This document shows positions 26,993 to 37,389 of a DNA stretch of 52,500 nucleotides, in pieces. Source of the stretch: Apostichopus japonicus (lineage: Eukaryota > Echinodermata > Holothuroidea > Aspidochirotida > Stichopodidae); assembly GCF_037975245.1 (NCBI RefSeq), contig NC_092579.1:29230166-29282665 (forward strand), given 5' to 3'. How positions within the stretch are numbered: the stretch's first letter is position 1; every line of letters begins with the position of its first letter. The notes under the pieces are model-generated. The model did not search any database, was not told the DNA's origin, and saw only the letters and a program-made list of their open reading frames with translations. A program made the translations under genes and the position numbers.

Positions 26993-27016
26993 TGACGTCA
27001 CCAAATTAGGCGTGGC
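26993..27016. promoter_or_regulatory. CRE plus GGCGTGGC module upstream of gene B
   Basis: TGACGTCA, then GGCGTGGC at the same spacing as in A and C, about 0.4 kb upstream of the TATA candidate. Confidence 0.4.
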
Positions 27017-27377
27017 CTATATAATTGTGGGTGTGGTATTTTACATGTACCCAAATCAGAATTTGGAAAGTAAATCAAGCAATTTTGAAAAAAAAAATCA
27101 TTTTCATCATTAGGATTCCAACTCACAGTGTGGACATTCAAGCAAAACATATAGTCATGAACTAGTTTAGTGACTTGTTCGTCAAACCGAGAACCATTTT
27201 ATAACCTTCACAAGTTTCAATATATTCAGGGTCTTCAGGAAATTAAACAGAGAGAAGAGAAGAGAAAAAACAGCAAACAAATTCCATGACAAGGTGATTA
27301 ATATTCTTGTATTTTGAACGCCACCATGCATTTTTTTTAAAAAGAGAAACAAAATATACATATTTAAAAGTAAAAAT

Positions 27378-28539
27378 GTAAGCGTGACTCTTCCAGCTGT
27401 ATATCGTCATGGCATCATGTGATACCCGTGGCAGGAAGAGTATCATGATCTGTGGCATTCATAATTGTAGTAAATATTACTCTTTATGCTAAGAAAATGA
27501 CAAAGAACAAAAAGTCACAACTGCTTAATTTAGACATTTTATTTCATGGGGTACTCGAACTCTGTATACTTCCCCACTTTTCGTGACTGTCAGCTTTTTC
27601 AAACAAGAAAATAAAAACATAATGTTCCATAAAACTATATAAAAAATTATTAGTAACACTAGTCTTATACTTTATATATGAATGACATTTTCATCGGCTC
27701 GTCGCTTCTGTCCAACTCCCCCCCCCCCACCCAAAAGACAAACCTGTTTATATATTCATGTAATCTTGTAAATATGCTCGTTTGGCTTCATATTAACAAC
27801 AACTGGTGAACCTTCAACACAATTTTTACTAGCAAAACTAAGTTTGTTTAGCAAAACACCTCCAAAGTGAAATCTTAAGTATATATATAATTTATATAAC
27901 AAAAAAGTACATGCAAAATGGAGTCATGTTGGCTCTTTGAGATGGTGTGTCACCCTGGCTACTCTTCTTTAGAGACATCTGGCAAGCTATCAAACTTATT
28001 TTAGCGAATAGAAGTACTCAAAGCTTTATCCTTTTAAGTTGAGGATGTTGAGCCTGATGAGAATTATAACCAATGCTAATGCCATCATATTTGCACATTC
28101 AAGTATATAGTACAACAATACATAACTGCGTTAAAAATTCGCCAATAATTGTAATCAAAATTGGATTTTTCTGGCAATCAATTTCAAACCATCAACTTTA
28201 GATGGCTGCTTCTGACGTAAGCCACGGATCAGGTGCATCAAAAATAAACAAACAAGATGAAAGAGGAGCTGATCCAAAGCAGGTAGTGTGGGGATGTGCG
28301 TCTCCCTTTTCAGCTCCACACAAAATTGAAAAGTAGTTATTCGCATAGTTCTACTTTTTCAGGAAGGAGTGGGGTGGGAGTGGGAGTGGGGTAGGGGGTA
28401 GGTGGAGGGATACTCCCAGATCTGCTAAATATCGGTATGAAGGACACCAGGGCCACCCCCTCGTTTATAGAATCCTAGATCCGTTCTTGAAAATCATTTA
28501 AATTTAGCATAGACAACTGTTATGAATATAATCCTGAAC
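27378..28539. other. 3' flank of gene C
   Basis: Paralogous to the 3' flank of B. It contains the C copy of the hydrophobic open segment (about 28038-28130). No other coding signal is seen. Confidence 0.5.
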
Positions 28540-28981
28540 CTATGCCTTCTCTATTATGGTCATTTTCATCTGATCGACTGGTTCGACATCAAGTGGATCC
28601 ACCTTACATCGTCTAATAGATACTAACACTTTAACAGCACACATAATTGTAGCAGTGCATAGCAGAGCGATAGCGAAGATCATATGTGGACGGTCCTTCT
28701 CAAAGTTTTGTACTAGTATAGCTATCAATGCCCATATCGCGGTAGGATACGTTGTAAACGTATAGCGAGTGTATTTATCAAATACTATTAGGTCAAGAAT
28801 AAAGTACAAGATGAGTTCCATCGCTAAAATAGATAAAGAAAAACAACAAGCTGCCGTCTGCCCCCAGTCGGTGAGTTTAACCAGTACAATTGTAAAACTT
28901 AGCAGAGTAGCTACAGTAACCCAGGTAGTGTGTAAGGCGACGCCATTTTGGACCAGAATTCGTAAGCATAACAAATTCCAT
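28540..28981 (-). CDS. Gene C coding exon 3
   Basis: Acceptor CTTTACAG. It encodes R-W-N-L-L through VEPVDQ and the end residues IIEKA, with the TAG at 28542-28540. Confidence 0.83.
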
Positions 28982-31378
28982 CTGTAAAGAACAGTCGTAG
29001 AAGACAGATTCATTGATGATATGGCAGGAATATACTTAGTAACCATGTGATAAATGTTGACGTGTTTGACGTCATAATAGCAGATCTGGTACCTACCGTT
29101 TACTCTATTGTATCAAATTCACTTTGTGAAATTTCGATCCATAACGTGTATATATGTTTATTGAATTCAGCTTGTGGTATAGGCATATCGTTATTACTGT
29201 ACAATGTGGCGTGTTTCAAGTAAACACTTGTCAATAGATGAGGGTTTATTGGTATCAGAGGGGAAGAGGGAAAATATGTAAGGCATGGTTTTAAGCCCAT
29301 ATATTAGATTTACCTTTGTGTTTTTGCAAGCTCCACTGTGTACTTCTTAACCGGTATATAATAACAGATCATGGCGATGTATAGTGTGACCTTAAGTCCA
29401 ATGATCAACACGAAGGTCCAAATCTGAGCGTTAGCGTCGAAGGCGAACACCCATCCAAACTCGATAACCAAATACAGAGTATACGCGGAGAGGAATCCGT
29501 AGTTGATGACGGGTGGATTGAGGTAAACAGGACCGTCAGAATTTTTTATGAATAAGCATATGATGACGAAAACAATCCAGGTCGCCATCCACAGATAGAT
29601 CAGTCTCCAAATAAGGAAAGCATACGATGCTGGACTTATTTCTGTTCTTGTCCTGTTCTCGGCTGTAAGATACGGAATAGCATACACATTGTGTTGTTAT
29701 GAGGTAATAACATATTTTGATTAAAATATGTACGCACACTACAAATTTGAATTGATTAATGACATCTTTGGTAAGAAAATACGGGGAGGGGAGGTGGAAA
29801 TCTGATTAAGTCGTTTGCAAGGCTCAATTTATTTGACAAATGCATGCATATGGAAAAGCCTGACAGTTTGAGATGCTATAAATTAAAAATAACAAACTTA
29901 ATGCCCTGATTCTGGGTATTTAACTTCTTTTCATGGACAGAGACTCTTGAAATGTGTCCATCTATTAGAGCGACGGTGATATCGAATGTGGTCTACAACA
30001 CAAATAACCCGACTGGAGTTAAGTTAGTTACAAAGGTAACTTTATTTGTCATTTTATCAACAAAATCACACCAGACCTTAAAAACTTATACCGAAGGTCT
30101 GCAAACTAAACACATGTTGTTAGAACACCGTTTGTTTGGGACTCAAAAGTTTTCTGGTTTGAATTTAACGAATTGTTTATTCGACACTTTGATTTTCAGT
30201 GGATAGTCAATTAATGTGTAAATTTGGTTATCGTATTTTACCTCCTTAACAAACAAATCGGTCACGTTAAGTTTGTTAATCGACACAGTCCATAACTGTA
30301 ATTTCTGTGAAATGACCTACCTAATGCCAAACAGTATCTCGGTGTTAGATAAAGTTATCTCTTCAATGTTGGTGGATTTCTCTATTTCTCTACTTCTTTA
30401 GTTTTTGTTTGTATTTAAAGCGCTGTTATACGAGAAAAACAAGCAGCAAACTTTTACGCTCACTTAGAGTTACCATTGATTTCGATATAATTTATCTTGC
30501 TAATCCGAGGCTTCTCTTAAGCTTGTTAGTACCACCTGCCCTAGCAACGCGCCATTTTGTTTGTTTGTTCGATGGGATTGTTATGTAACCACTAAAGACA
30601 TTGCAGTGCAACGCGTGTTTATACAATAAAAAGACATCATCAATATCCACCAATTATGGAATATTCTGACCTTGTTCGCGCTCATAGCTTCCCCTGTTAT
30701 ACCCACCAATCCATATTGATTAGTATAACTTGCACATACTATAATTTGCACATGTCAAATCACGCTGAACAGCTACATATAGGTCACAGTGATTATATAA
30801 GTAGAAGTCTTTAAATATCATGCAATGTTTGTGCCTTTTCTATTGTAGCTCTTTAACGAAACGTTTTAAATTCAGACACATTGGTAACGTTGCAACTAGT
30901 GAGAACTATAGCACGCCATTAATGTCACAACAAAAGCAGACAACATCCATGTTAAAAAGTTAGCGCTATAAATACCTATACATGAATGTTTACAATGTCA
31001 TCTTTAAAACAATTTTATAACCCGTGAGTTTCGGTTCCGATTACTTCCAAACTTAATTCCGCTACAAAATGACGGCTTGTTTAAATTAAATCGCACGTCT
31101 CGGAGAAAAACAAAAAACTTCGAGTTTTAACTTATAGGCCTATATAGAACAGACATCGAAGGAATGGCAATGGTTGATCTGAAAGAATATAATAAAATTG
31201 AAGTCATGTATAGATTTAAGTTTGCAAGATTTGTGACTTGTCTTTTACCGAATGAGTCATCTTCTATGGGTTCATCGCCTCGACTAACAACATTCAATAC
31301 CCTTCTCAAAGTGAACGTTATCGCAACAGCTATTATTAGGACGATGAATATCGGGTCGTGTTTATGCCTGGCCGCCAT
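28540..31378 (-). CDS. Gene C: diverged TspO/tryptophan-rich-sensory-like membrane protein (3 coding exons)
   Basis: The exons are 31378-31249, 29662-29314 and 28981-28540 (130, 349 and 442 nt), giving 306 residues plus TAG. Phases and borders match A, B and D. It has the eight-helix plan and an N-R-T sequon at 46-48. It shares with B the TLRRVLNVVSRGDE first helix and IWRLIY. In addition the motif Trp is Tyr and the next small residues change (PASYAFLIW), so it departs furthest from the signature. Helix 5 (TTWVTVATLLSF) and helix 6 (AACCFSLSIL) are closer to A than those of B. Splice sites and frame are intact. Exon replacements between B and C outnumber silent changes although the introns are about 95 percent identical, which suggests diversifying or relaxed selection (hand count). 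Confidence 0.83.
29314..29662 (-). CDS. Gene C coding exon 2
   Basis: Acceptor ATCTTACAG and donor AAAG|GTAAAT. It encodes AENRTRTEISPASYAFLIW and three membrane segments. It differs from gene B exon 2 at 13 codons by replacement and at 2 silently (hand count). Confidence 0.85.
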
Positions 31379-31389
31379 TTTTGTTTATC
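31249..31389 (-). CDS. Gene C first coding exon
   Basis: The ATG is at 31378, 11 nt after a TATCTTCACAG acceptor. The donor is G|GTAAAAG. It is the same as B except for two extra codons in the acidic turn (DEPIEDDSF). Confidence 0.78.
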
Positions 31390-32584
31390 CTGTGAAGATA
31401 ACAAGAAAACGAAATAGATTTCTGTCTTCGATCACATCGGATGCATCGGATGTTTTAATTTTAACTTCGTATGTCACCTACCCACTGTTCCCCCACCCCC
31501 ACCCCCCCCCCACACACATTTCTTCTTCTTTCCAAAATTTTAAAGTGGCCCACCTTCAATTCACTCTTTGTCTTGCTGTATTTATACGTGGGAATGTTAC
31601 CATTTCTTAACGGAACTAACTTAAAAGAAAAGTTCATGAGTTTAAACTATTTCTCGTGATATATTTCATGCCATTATACAAAGAGGACATTCAATGGCAG
31701 TGCCTGAAATAGAGTCTTAACGTTATTGCGATATAACGAACCGCCAAGTCTAACCAGGGGAGCGGGAAGGCAGCTCCCGAGTTAGAGACATGGAAGGGAA
31801 TCTGTACCTAATGGTTACTACCGTGCCCCTCCCCCTTCTATAAAAAAAAAATGCTAGGAAGGTAAAATAATGGTCACTTTTATTCCCTCAAAAAATTCTG
31901 TCACCCTTGGAGCCGTCCATTGGCCTCACTCGGGACAATATGTTGTGTAACTTATCTGATGAAATATTATGTAGAACAAAGGCCAAAAGAAATTTCGAAT
32001 ATTGGTAAACGGAAGGAGAAATTCTCTTGAAATTCTCATCCCGCCGGGCTTCTGGGCTGTGTCGAAGTAAATTAAGCTATATTCCCTTGTCACACCATAG
32101 AGAGTATTACACAAGTTACTGCTGCCAAGGTTACACGATGTAATAAAATGTAGGTTACACTGACCGTCAGGTATCCATATAAACAGCCCAAAATAATTAT
32201 CCCCAACCCCTCCCCCCCCCCCCCCCGGTCTGAAAGGCTGACAGTTAATAGCTTGAGCATACTATTAACAGTTTATGTAGGACTTGTAAATGCTCAGGAC
32301 AAAGGCTCGAATTCTGTTTTATCCAAAGATTTCTTGCTCTTTCAAAACAGCTAGTTTTAGAAAGAGAGAAATATCTGTTACCAAACTGCTTATCTATATA
32401 TACTGCACAAAAATACCGTGTAATATAGTGTTTGAAACGGGGCTCCGATCCATTTAATTTAGCATTCATTGTTTCAGTAATATTTACATATCCTAATTGA
32501 TACTATTATAATATGGAGCCAGAAACTAGTTTAGATACTGTAATTATTTTTTAATTTATGATATAACTAACTAGTCTAACTTAC

Positions 32585-32958
32585 CGTGGTTGTGTTCTTG
32601 TCTGCCAGAATTCACGCTTGGTTCGATGTTGGATGGATAGAGAGTGAGGCCCTTCACGTATCGATTTTTCCTTATATTGGCTACCTATCTGTCGCTGTGC
32701 AGAGTTTGAACACTGTTAATATATGCTGGATGAGTTTTTAAAAAAAAAAAACTTTGGGTTCACAAATACACAATACGCTTTGCACATGCTTCACAACGTG
32801 AGTGAATGCCCTTTGAATATCACACACACCAACACCAAAGTGTGAATCAGATATCACAGTACCGGACCAGGGATTATAAAAATTATGCAAAAATAACTTA
32901 TGCAACAGCGTAAAACAACAGGTGATTGTGTAAAGGACTAACGGCTAGAGGTGTAACT
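32585..32958 (-). other. Putative 5' UTR exon of gene C
   Basis: The conserved donor CACG|GTAAGTTAGAC is at 32585. The 5' limit is estimated from the TATA box. Confidence 0.48.
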
Positions 32959-32987
32959 CGATTGTCTTGTGTGATTGTGAGCGAGGG

Positions 32988-32993
32988 TTTATA
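32988..32993 (-). promoter_or_regulatory. Candidate TATA box of gene C
   Basis: TATAAA in the context GGCTTTTATAAACCCTCGC on the minus strand. There is one substitution against A and B, outside the core. Confidence 0.43.
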
Positions 32994-33375
32994 AAAGCCG
33001 TTGACATTTTCTGTTTCATCTCTTCTATAGGGTAGATGTTCCCTTCTTTCGTAACTTTGTAAGTTTTTATTATCACGTCATCTGCTCAATTAAATGTAAA
33101 ACTTTCCACGTGATATGGTGAGGTTGATGTTACCCATCGCGAACCGTAGTTATATTTGGTGATAAGTTAGGATTTCGTTGTATGTCATATGCTGGGAAAG
33201 TGAGGCCTAAGCTGCGTAATAAATTTCATCAGTTGGACAATTAACTGACAGAAGAGAGAAAACCAGCACATACATGCAACTGGCATGTCACCAAAAGAAT
33301 AAGTACAACGGTGCAAGAGAACGAGTTGTGGGTTTATATCTCTCCTTGACGACCAATCCGTTTCTCACAACAGCA

Positions 33376-33399
33376 TGACGTCACCAAATTAGGCGTGGC
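33376..33399. promoter_or_regulatory. CRE plus GGCGTGGC module upstream of gene C
   Basis: TGACGTCA and GGCGTGGC are kept at the same spacing as in the other two copies. Confidence 0.4.
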
Positions 33400-34600
33400 T
33401 TATATAATTGTGGGTGTGTTACTCTACATGCACCCACATCAGAATTTGGAAAGTAAATCAAGCAAGTTTGAACAATTTATCATCATCATAATGATTCCAA
33501 CTCACAGTGTGGACATGCAAGCAAAAACATATAGTCATGAACCAATTTAGTGACTTGTTCGTCAAACCGATAACCATTTTATAACCTTCACAAGTTTCAA
33601 TATATTCAGGGTCTTCAGGAAATTAAACAGAGAGAGAGAAGAGAAGAGAAAAAACAGCAAACAAATTCCCTGATTCCATGACTAAGTGATTAATATTTCT
33701 TGTATTTTGAACGTCATTATGCATTTTATATAAAAAAAAGAAGGAGAAACAAAAAATATATATTTAAAAGTAAAAATTTTGCAATAAACGCGTAAGATGA
33801 AAATAAGTAAATATAAATTGCTTCCTAATGGATGAGCAAGAATTTCTCTTTTCTCGAAAAGTTACCTCACCGACAGTGTCACTTGTTATTCTTTGCTTGT
33901 GTTAGCAAGTAATTAAGGCTATGGGCAATGTGTATCAGCCGTAAGGCATATTATAGAGCGCACACTACACTTTCTGAAAATATGACAACGCAGAATTTCA
34001 TTTCGGCGGGTAACTCATAAACATCTTCAATATTTGTCATAATAAGTAATAACCACAGGCGTGAGGTTATTTTTCATTTTTTTTTGTTGGAAAATGATAT
34101 GTTGCCAATTGATGAAAATTTTGATAAAATGAGGTTTTTGACTTTCGGCCTGTTCAACGACAGATGTACAGTGCAATGCACTGCATTACGTTACATGGAG
34201 TGCAACCGAAGTTCAGGACACATTTTTTTCGCTTTGTGCAGCTGTTAAGTATGCACGACTTCTATGCCTTATAGTTTGCAATGAGGTCTATATAGCTTTC
34301 TCTTTATATCCTTTTATTTTTGTCGTTTTTCATTTATTTGATGTCACTTCTGTCATTGGAAAAAATATTGAAATAAAAGGTTCTTCTTTCATAAGTTCAA
34401 TAATATATATATATATGATGTATAAGGACTTTACGTCGAACCAGAAACATTATACACATAGTGAATTCCGAAAAGAGAATTACGATATCATGATGTTGGC
34501 GTCACACTGCGACCTATTCCGCGAAACGACTATAGTTGACTGGCCAACCAATTCACACAGAGGTTACAGAAACTAATTTAAACCTAAAGTGTGGTACTGC

Positions 34601-34795
34601 ACAGTAAAAACTGGATCGTGCTGATAAATCTGATAAATCGGCTGTTAGGATTTCAGTAAGAACTTAGGATATTTGTAATCCCAATAAATGCACCAAACTG
34701 CATTTGTTGGGATTACACATATCCCCAGTTCTTACTCTAATCCTAATTATAGCACTTGCTACCGATTTATCAGCACGATCCAGTTTTTTTACTGT
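34601..34795. mobile_element. 195-bp foldback (inverted-repeat) element, MITE-like
   Basis: The two halves are inverted copies around about 34696. The outer ends ACAGTAAAAA-CTGGATCGTG and their complement match almost perfectly for about 30 bp. The inner arms also match (AGTAAGAACT, TGTAATCCCAA, AAATGCA), with a loop of only about 10 bases. The left arm has a small duplication of CTGATAAAT. No clear target-site duplication is seen and no second copy was noticed in the window. It could be a non-autonomous foldback transposon or an RNA hairpin precursor. Confidence 0.6.
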
Positions 34796-35434
34796 CGTGT
34801 ACAAAACTGTAAGGTTTAAAGTAGTTATACGCATGTGTTTTCTGCATTGTATCGTGGCAGTAGGACTATAGCAAAACGAGTGGATGTGAGGAGAGAAAGG
34901 CACTGGGTTTAGGGCAGGGGGGGGGCGGGAAAGAGATTGGAGGGGAGAAGAGGAGGATGGGAGGAGGTAATTTAAGTTAGATTTGCACATGACCAAGTTT
35001 AGTGTTGTTATATCTTTGTCAATTGATGTTCGGTATACTCAAGATCTTTCCCATAATCGAACTTAACCTGATAACGCGACCTATATAACCTAAATTAATA
35101 TTAAAGTCATGTACCATATATATATAAGTATACTAGCAATTTATTTGCAATATTTTAACAGGCCTACTTAATAGGAAAGGAGACACCGTAGCCTATTGAC
35201 ATTTCTGTATGGCGTGGAAGGTCATGTGGTGTTGACCTCTAGAAAGTGTTTTTGTTGTTTCCAACAAACATTTAGTTAGAAAACTATAAATATATTTATC
35301 CTTAAACTTTTTATAATAACTAACGTAAGACGCCCCAAAATGCCATAAGTCCTTTGTGATTGGTTTATACGCATCTGCCAACCTATTTACTTTTTATTTT
35401 TTAATCCATTTTCCAATTTTACAGTATATCGTAG

Positions 35435-35436
<2 letters not shown>

Positions 35437-35496
<60 letters not shown>
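35437..35496. repeat. (TA)n microsatellite
   Basis: About 60 bases of uninterrupted TA dinucleotide in the spacer between genes C and D. Confidence 0.95.
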
Positions 35497-35497
<1 letters not shown>

Positions 35498-36935
35498 TTT
35501 ATATTGCCCACTTATTTGTATAACGTCTGATGATCTTGCAATACTATATTATAAATTAACGTGACAATTGTCTATTAGTTAGTTAATCTTTGCAATGAAT
35601 ATTTATAACTACAGTTTTCTTTTCCAGATACCTTGTTTAGTCTTCCTAAATTATATCAAAAAAGGATCGTTTTCCGTCCTCCAGTTTTAACTCGTTTTCC
35701 CTGGACAGAGTTATATTCATGTAAATTTTGGCGAAGATTTTGATGAGTCTATAGAAATCGTTATAAAAAAAAAGAAATGTAAAAATTTGAAACCTCCATG
35801 GAAGTTTTTTCTCCGTCGTAGAACCTATATTGCCCTCAATATGTAATATTGATCAAATTCGTTTTGACGAAGTGTTTGCTCCCTGCGGGAGTTTAATATA
35901 CGCCTGATGCAATTACTACAATCGCATTACTAAAATGATGACTCTGAAGAATTTTTGAGATGTTGAGGGCCAGTAAAGCCAACGTCTAGTAAAACCTTCA
36001 GTATAAGAAGCCTATACTTGCTCTTATAGAAACAACCCTTTAAAGAACCCGTATGCTAATCGATCAAAACGGCTGAATAAGGAAGTCTAGCATACATAGC
36101 ATATAATTAACTTAGTAGCAATCTCAGAAGCAATTCAAATGTTAACAGAAGAAAGAGCTTTATAGCAAGTAAGATGTTTGTGATGCTTTCTTAATTTTTC
36201 AAGGGCAAATGCTCTTGGACTTCATCTGTTATTGCATGTAGATTTCATAAGATGCCAAAAAGAACAAAAAAAAAATAAACAAAAAATAACAATGATCCAC
36301 TCTGTGATTAAAATGTATAAAATTATTATTAAAATTGGCGGCAAAATGATCTGTTTTCTTTTTGACGTTACATTTCAGAAAATCAGAGTATTCTATACTT
36401 GTAATAATTCACACCGTCCCAATTGTTGGAGGGGGGGGGGGGGGGGTAGTCTGCCCCGCATCGTACGCCTATGTTGCCTATCATAGATATGAGTTATTAA
36501 GTGATTACCTTCATTTTAATAATAGGCCGACATGACAGATAGAGCGAATAAGTTCACGATTCTGTTCTCTGTAAATGTTCCGTTCTCATTGACAACACGT
36601 TTGTCGTCTTCTTAACCACTTGACGTCGTTCTTGGTGATGTATGTACTTGTTCTATATGTGACACCTCCCTATGCATGCGCGTGTTAGGATAGTGGTTAG
36701 GTTGATGCTGCCGTATATGTACGTTGATTAGAATGGGTAAAATGGTTTCACTTATACATTCGCCACACTGTCCGATGAATGATATTTGTCGTTTCTTGTA
36801 ACGTGATCAGATGAGTTCTTCTTGCTGTTTGGAGTTACCGTCTGCAGTGAAAATTAATTGTCTGTTACGTAGTTCCCCGATATTCTCCGATGCTAGGATA
36901 TATATGTATTGGGTTGACTTTTCTTTTTTTGCTTA

Positions 36936-36941
36936 TTTATT
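36936..36941 (-). terminator. Candidate poly(A) signal of gene D
   Basis: AATAAA on the minus strand 10 nt after the gene D stop codon. If used, the 3' UTR would be very short. A later signal is possible. Confidence 0.35.
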
Positions 36942-36950
36942 ACTCTGCAC

Positions 36951-37389
36951 TTAAAGGGCTGGTGCATTCAAGCTTCTCTTCTCTGGAACGTCGTAATCCA
37001 GAGGGTCAGATTTCCTTCTTCTTATGGCAACGATCAATTTCACCAGACACATTACAGACGTTATACACAGCAATGAAAGCGCAAAGATCATATGCGGTCT
37101 GTCGCTTTGAAAGTTTCGCGACAAAATTCCGACTAACGCCCAAATGAAAGTTGGATAAGTTGTGCATGTGTAGCGGGTGTAACGATCAAAGACCGTTACA
37201 TCAAAGATGAAGAATACTATCAGTTCCAGGGAGAGGATTGATAACGAGAAACAACAGGCGCCCTCTTGTGTCATATCCGATATCGTTACTAAAATGATGG
37301 TGAATCCTACAAGTGTAGCCACGGTACACCACGCGGCGTAAATAGCGATACCGTTCTGGATAAGGACACGATACAACAGGAGATCCCAT
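36951..37389 (-). CDS. Gene D coding exon 3
   Basis: Acceptor TTTATCACGACAG, then A completing arginine (R-W-D-L-L-L). It encodes helices 5-8 and ends with TAA at 36953-36951. In-frame codons upstream of the acceptor are open by chance and are not included. Confidence 0.83.

Larger units (their letters stand above)
13313..27377. repeat. Segmental duplication unit U2 (array 2 plus gene B)
   Basis: Same order as U1: left flank 13313-14442, 53-bp array, 3' region, gene B, 5' UTR exon, promoter. It ends abruptly at about 27377, inside a stretch (TATTTAAAAGTAAAAAT) that continues in U1 and U3 with a further 600 bp. The next base already belongs to the U3 copy. U2 and U3 differ by roughly 5 percent in the short intron compared by eye. 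Confidence 0.8.
27378..34420. repeat. Segmental duplication unit U3 (gene C, no array)
   Basis: It starts inside the 3' flank (GTAAGCGTGA... homologous to 21209 on), so it lacks the minisatellite and left flank found in U1 and U2. It retains the 600-bp end segment (33780-34420) that U2 lost at its junction. After about 34420 similarity to U1 stops. Its start and U2's end share one junction, consistent with unequal exchange. Confidence 0.8.
34421..36935. other. Spacer between gene D and the tandem units
   Basis: No coding exon is recognised. It holds the 195-bp foldback (34601-34795), a purine-rich stretch near 34885-34965, a (TA)n tract (35437-35496) and a G homopolymer (36431-36446). Confidence 0.5.

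Noticed and set aside
34664-34996. 110-codon minus-strand ORF
   Set aside because: It overlaps the foldback and a purine-rich run, and its composition follows those repeats.
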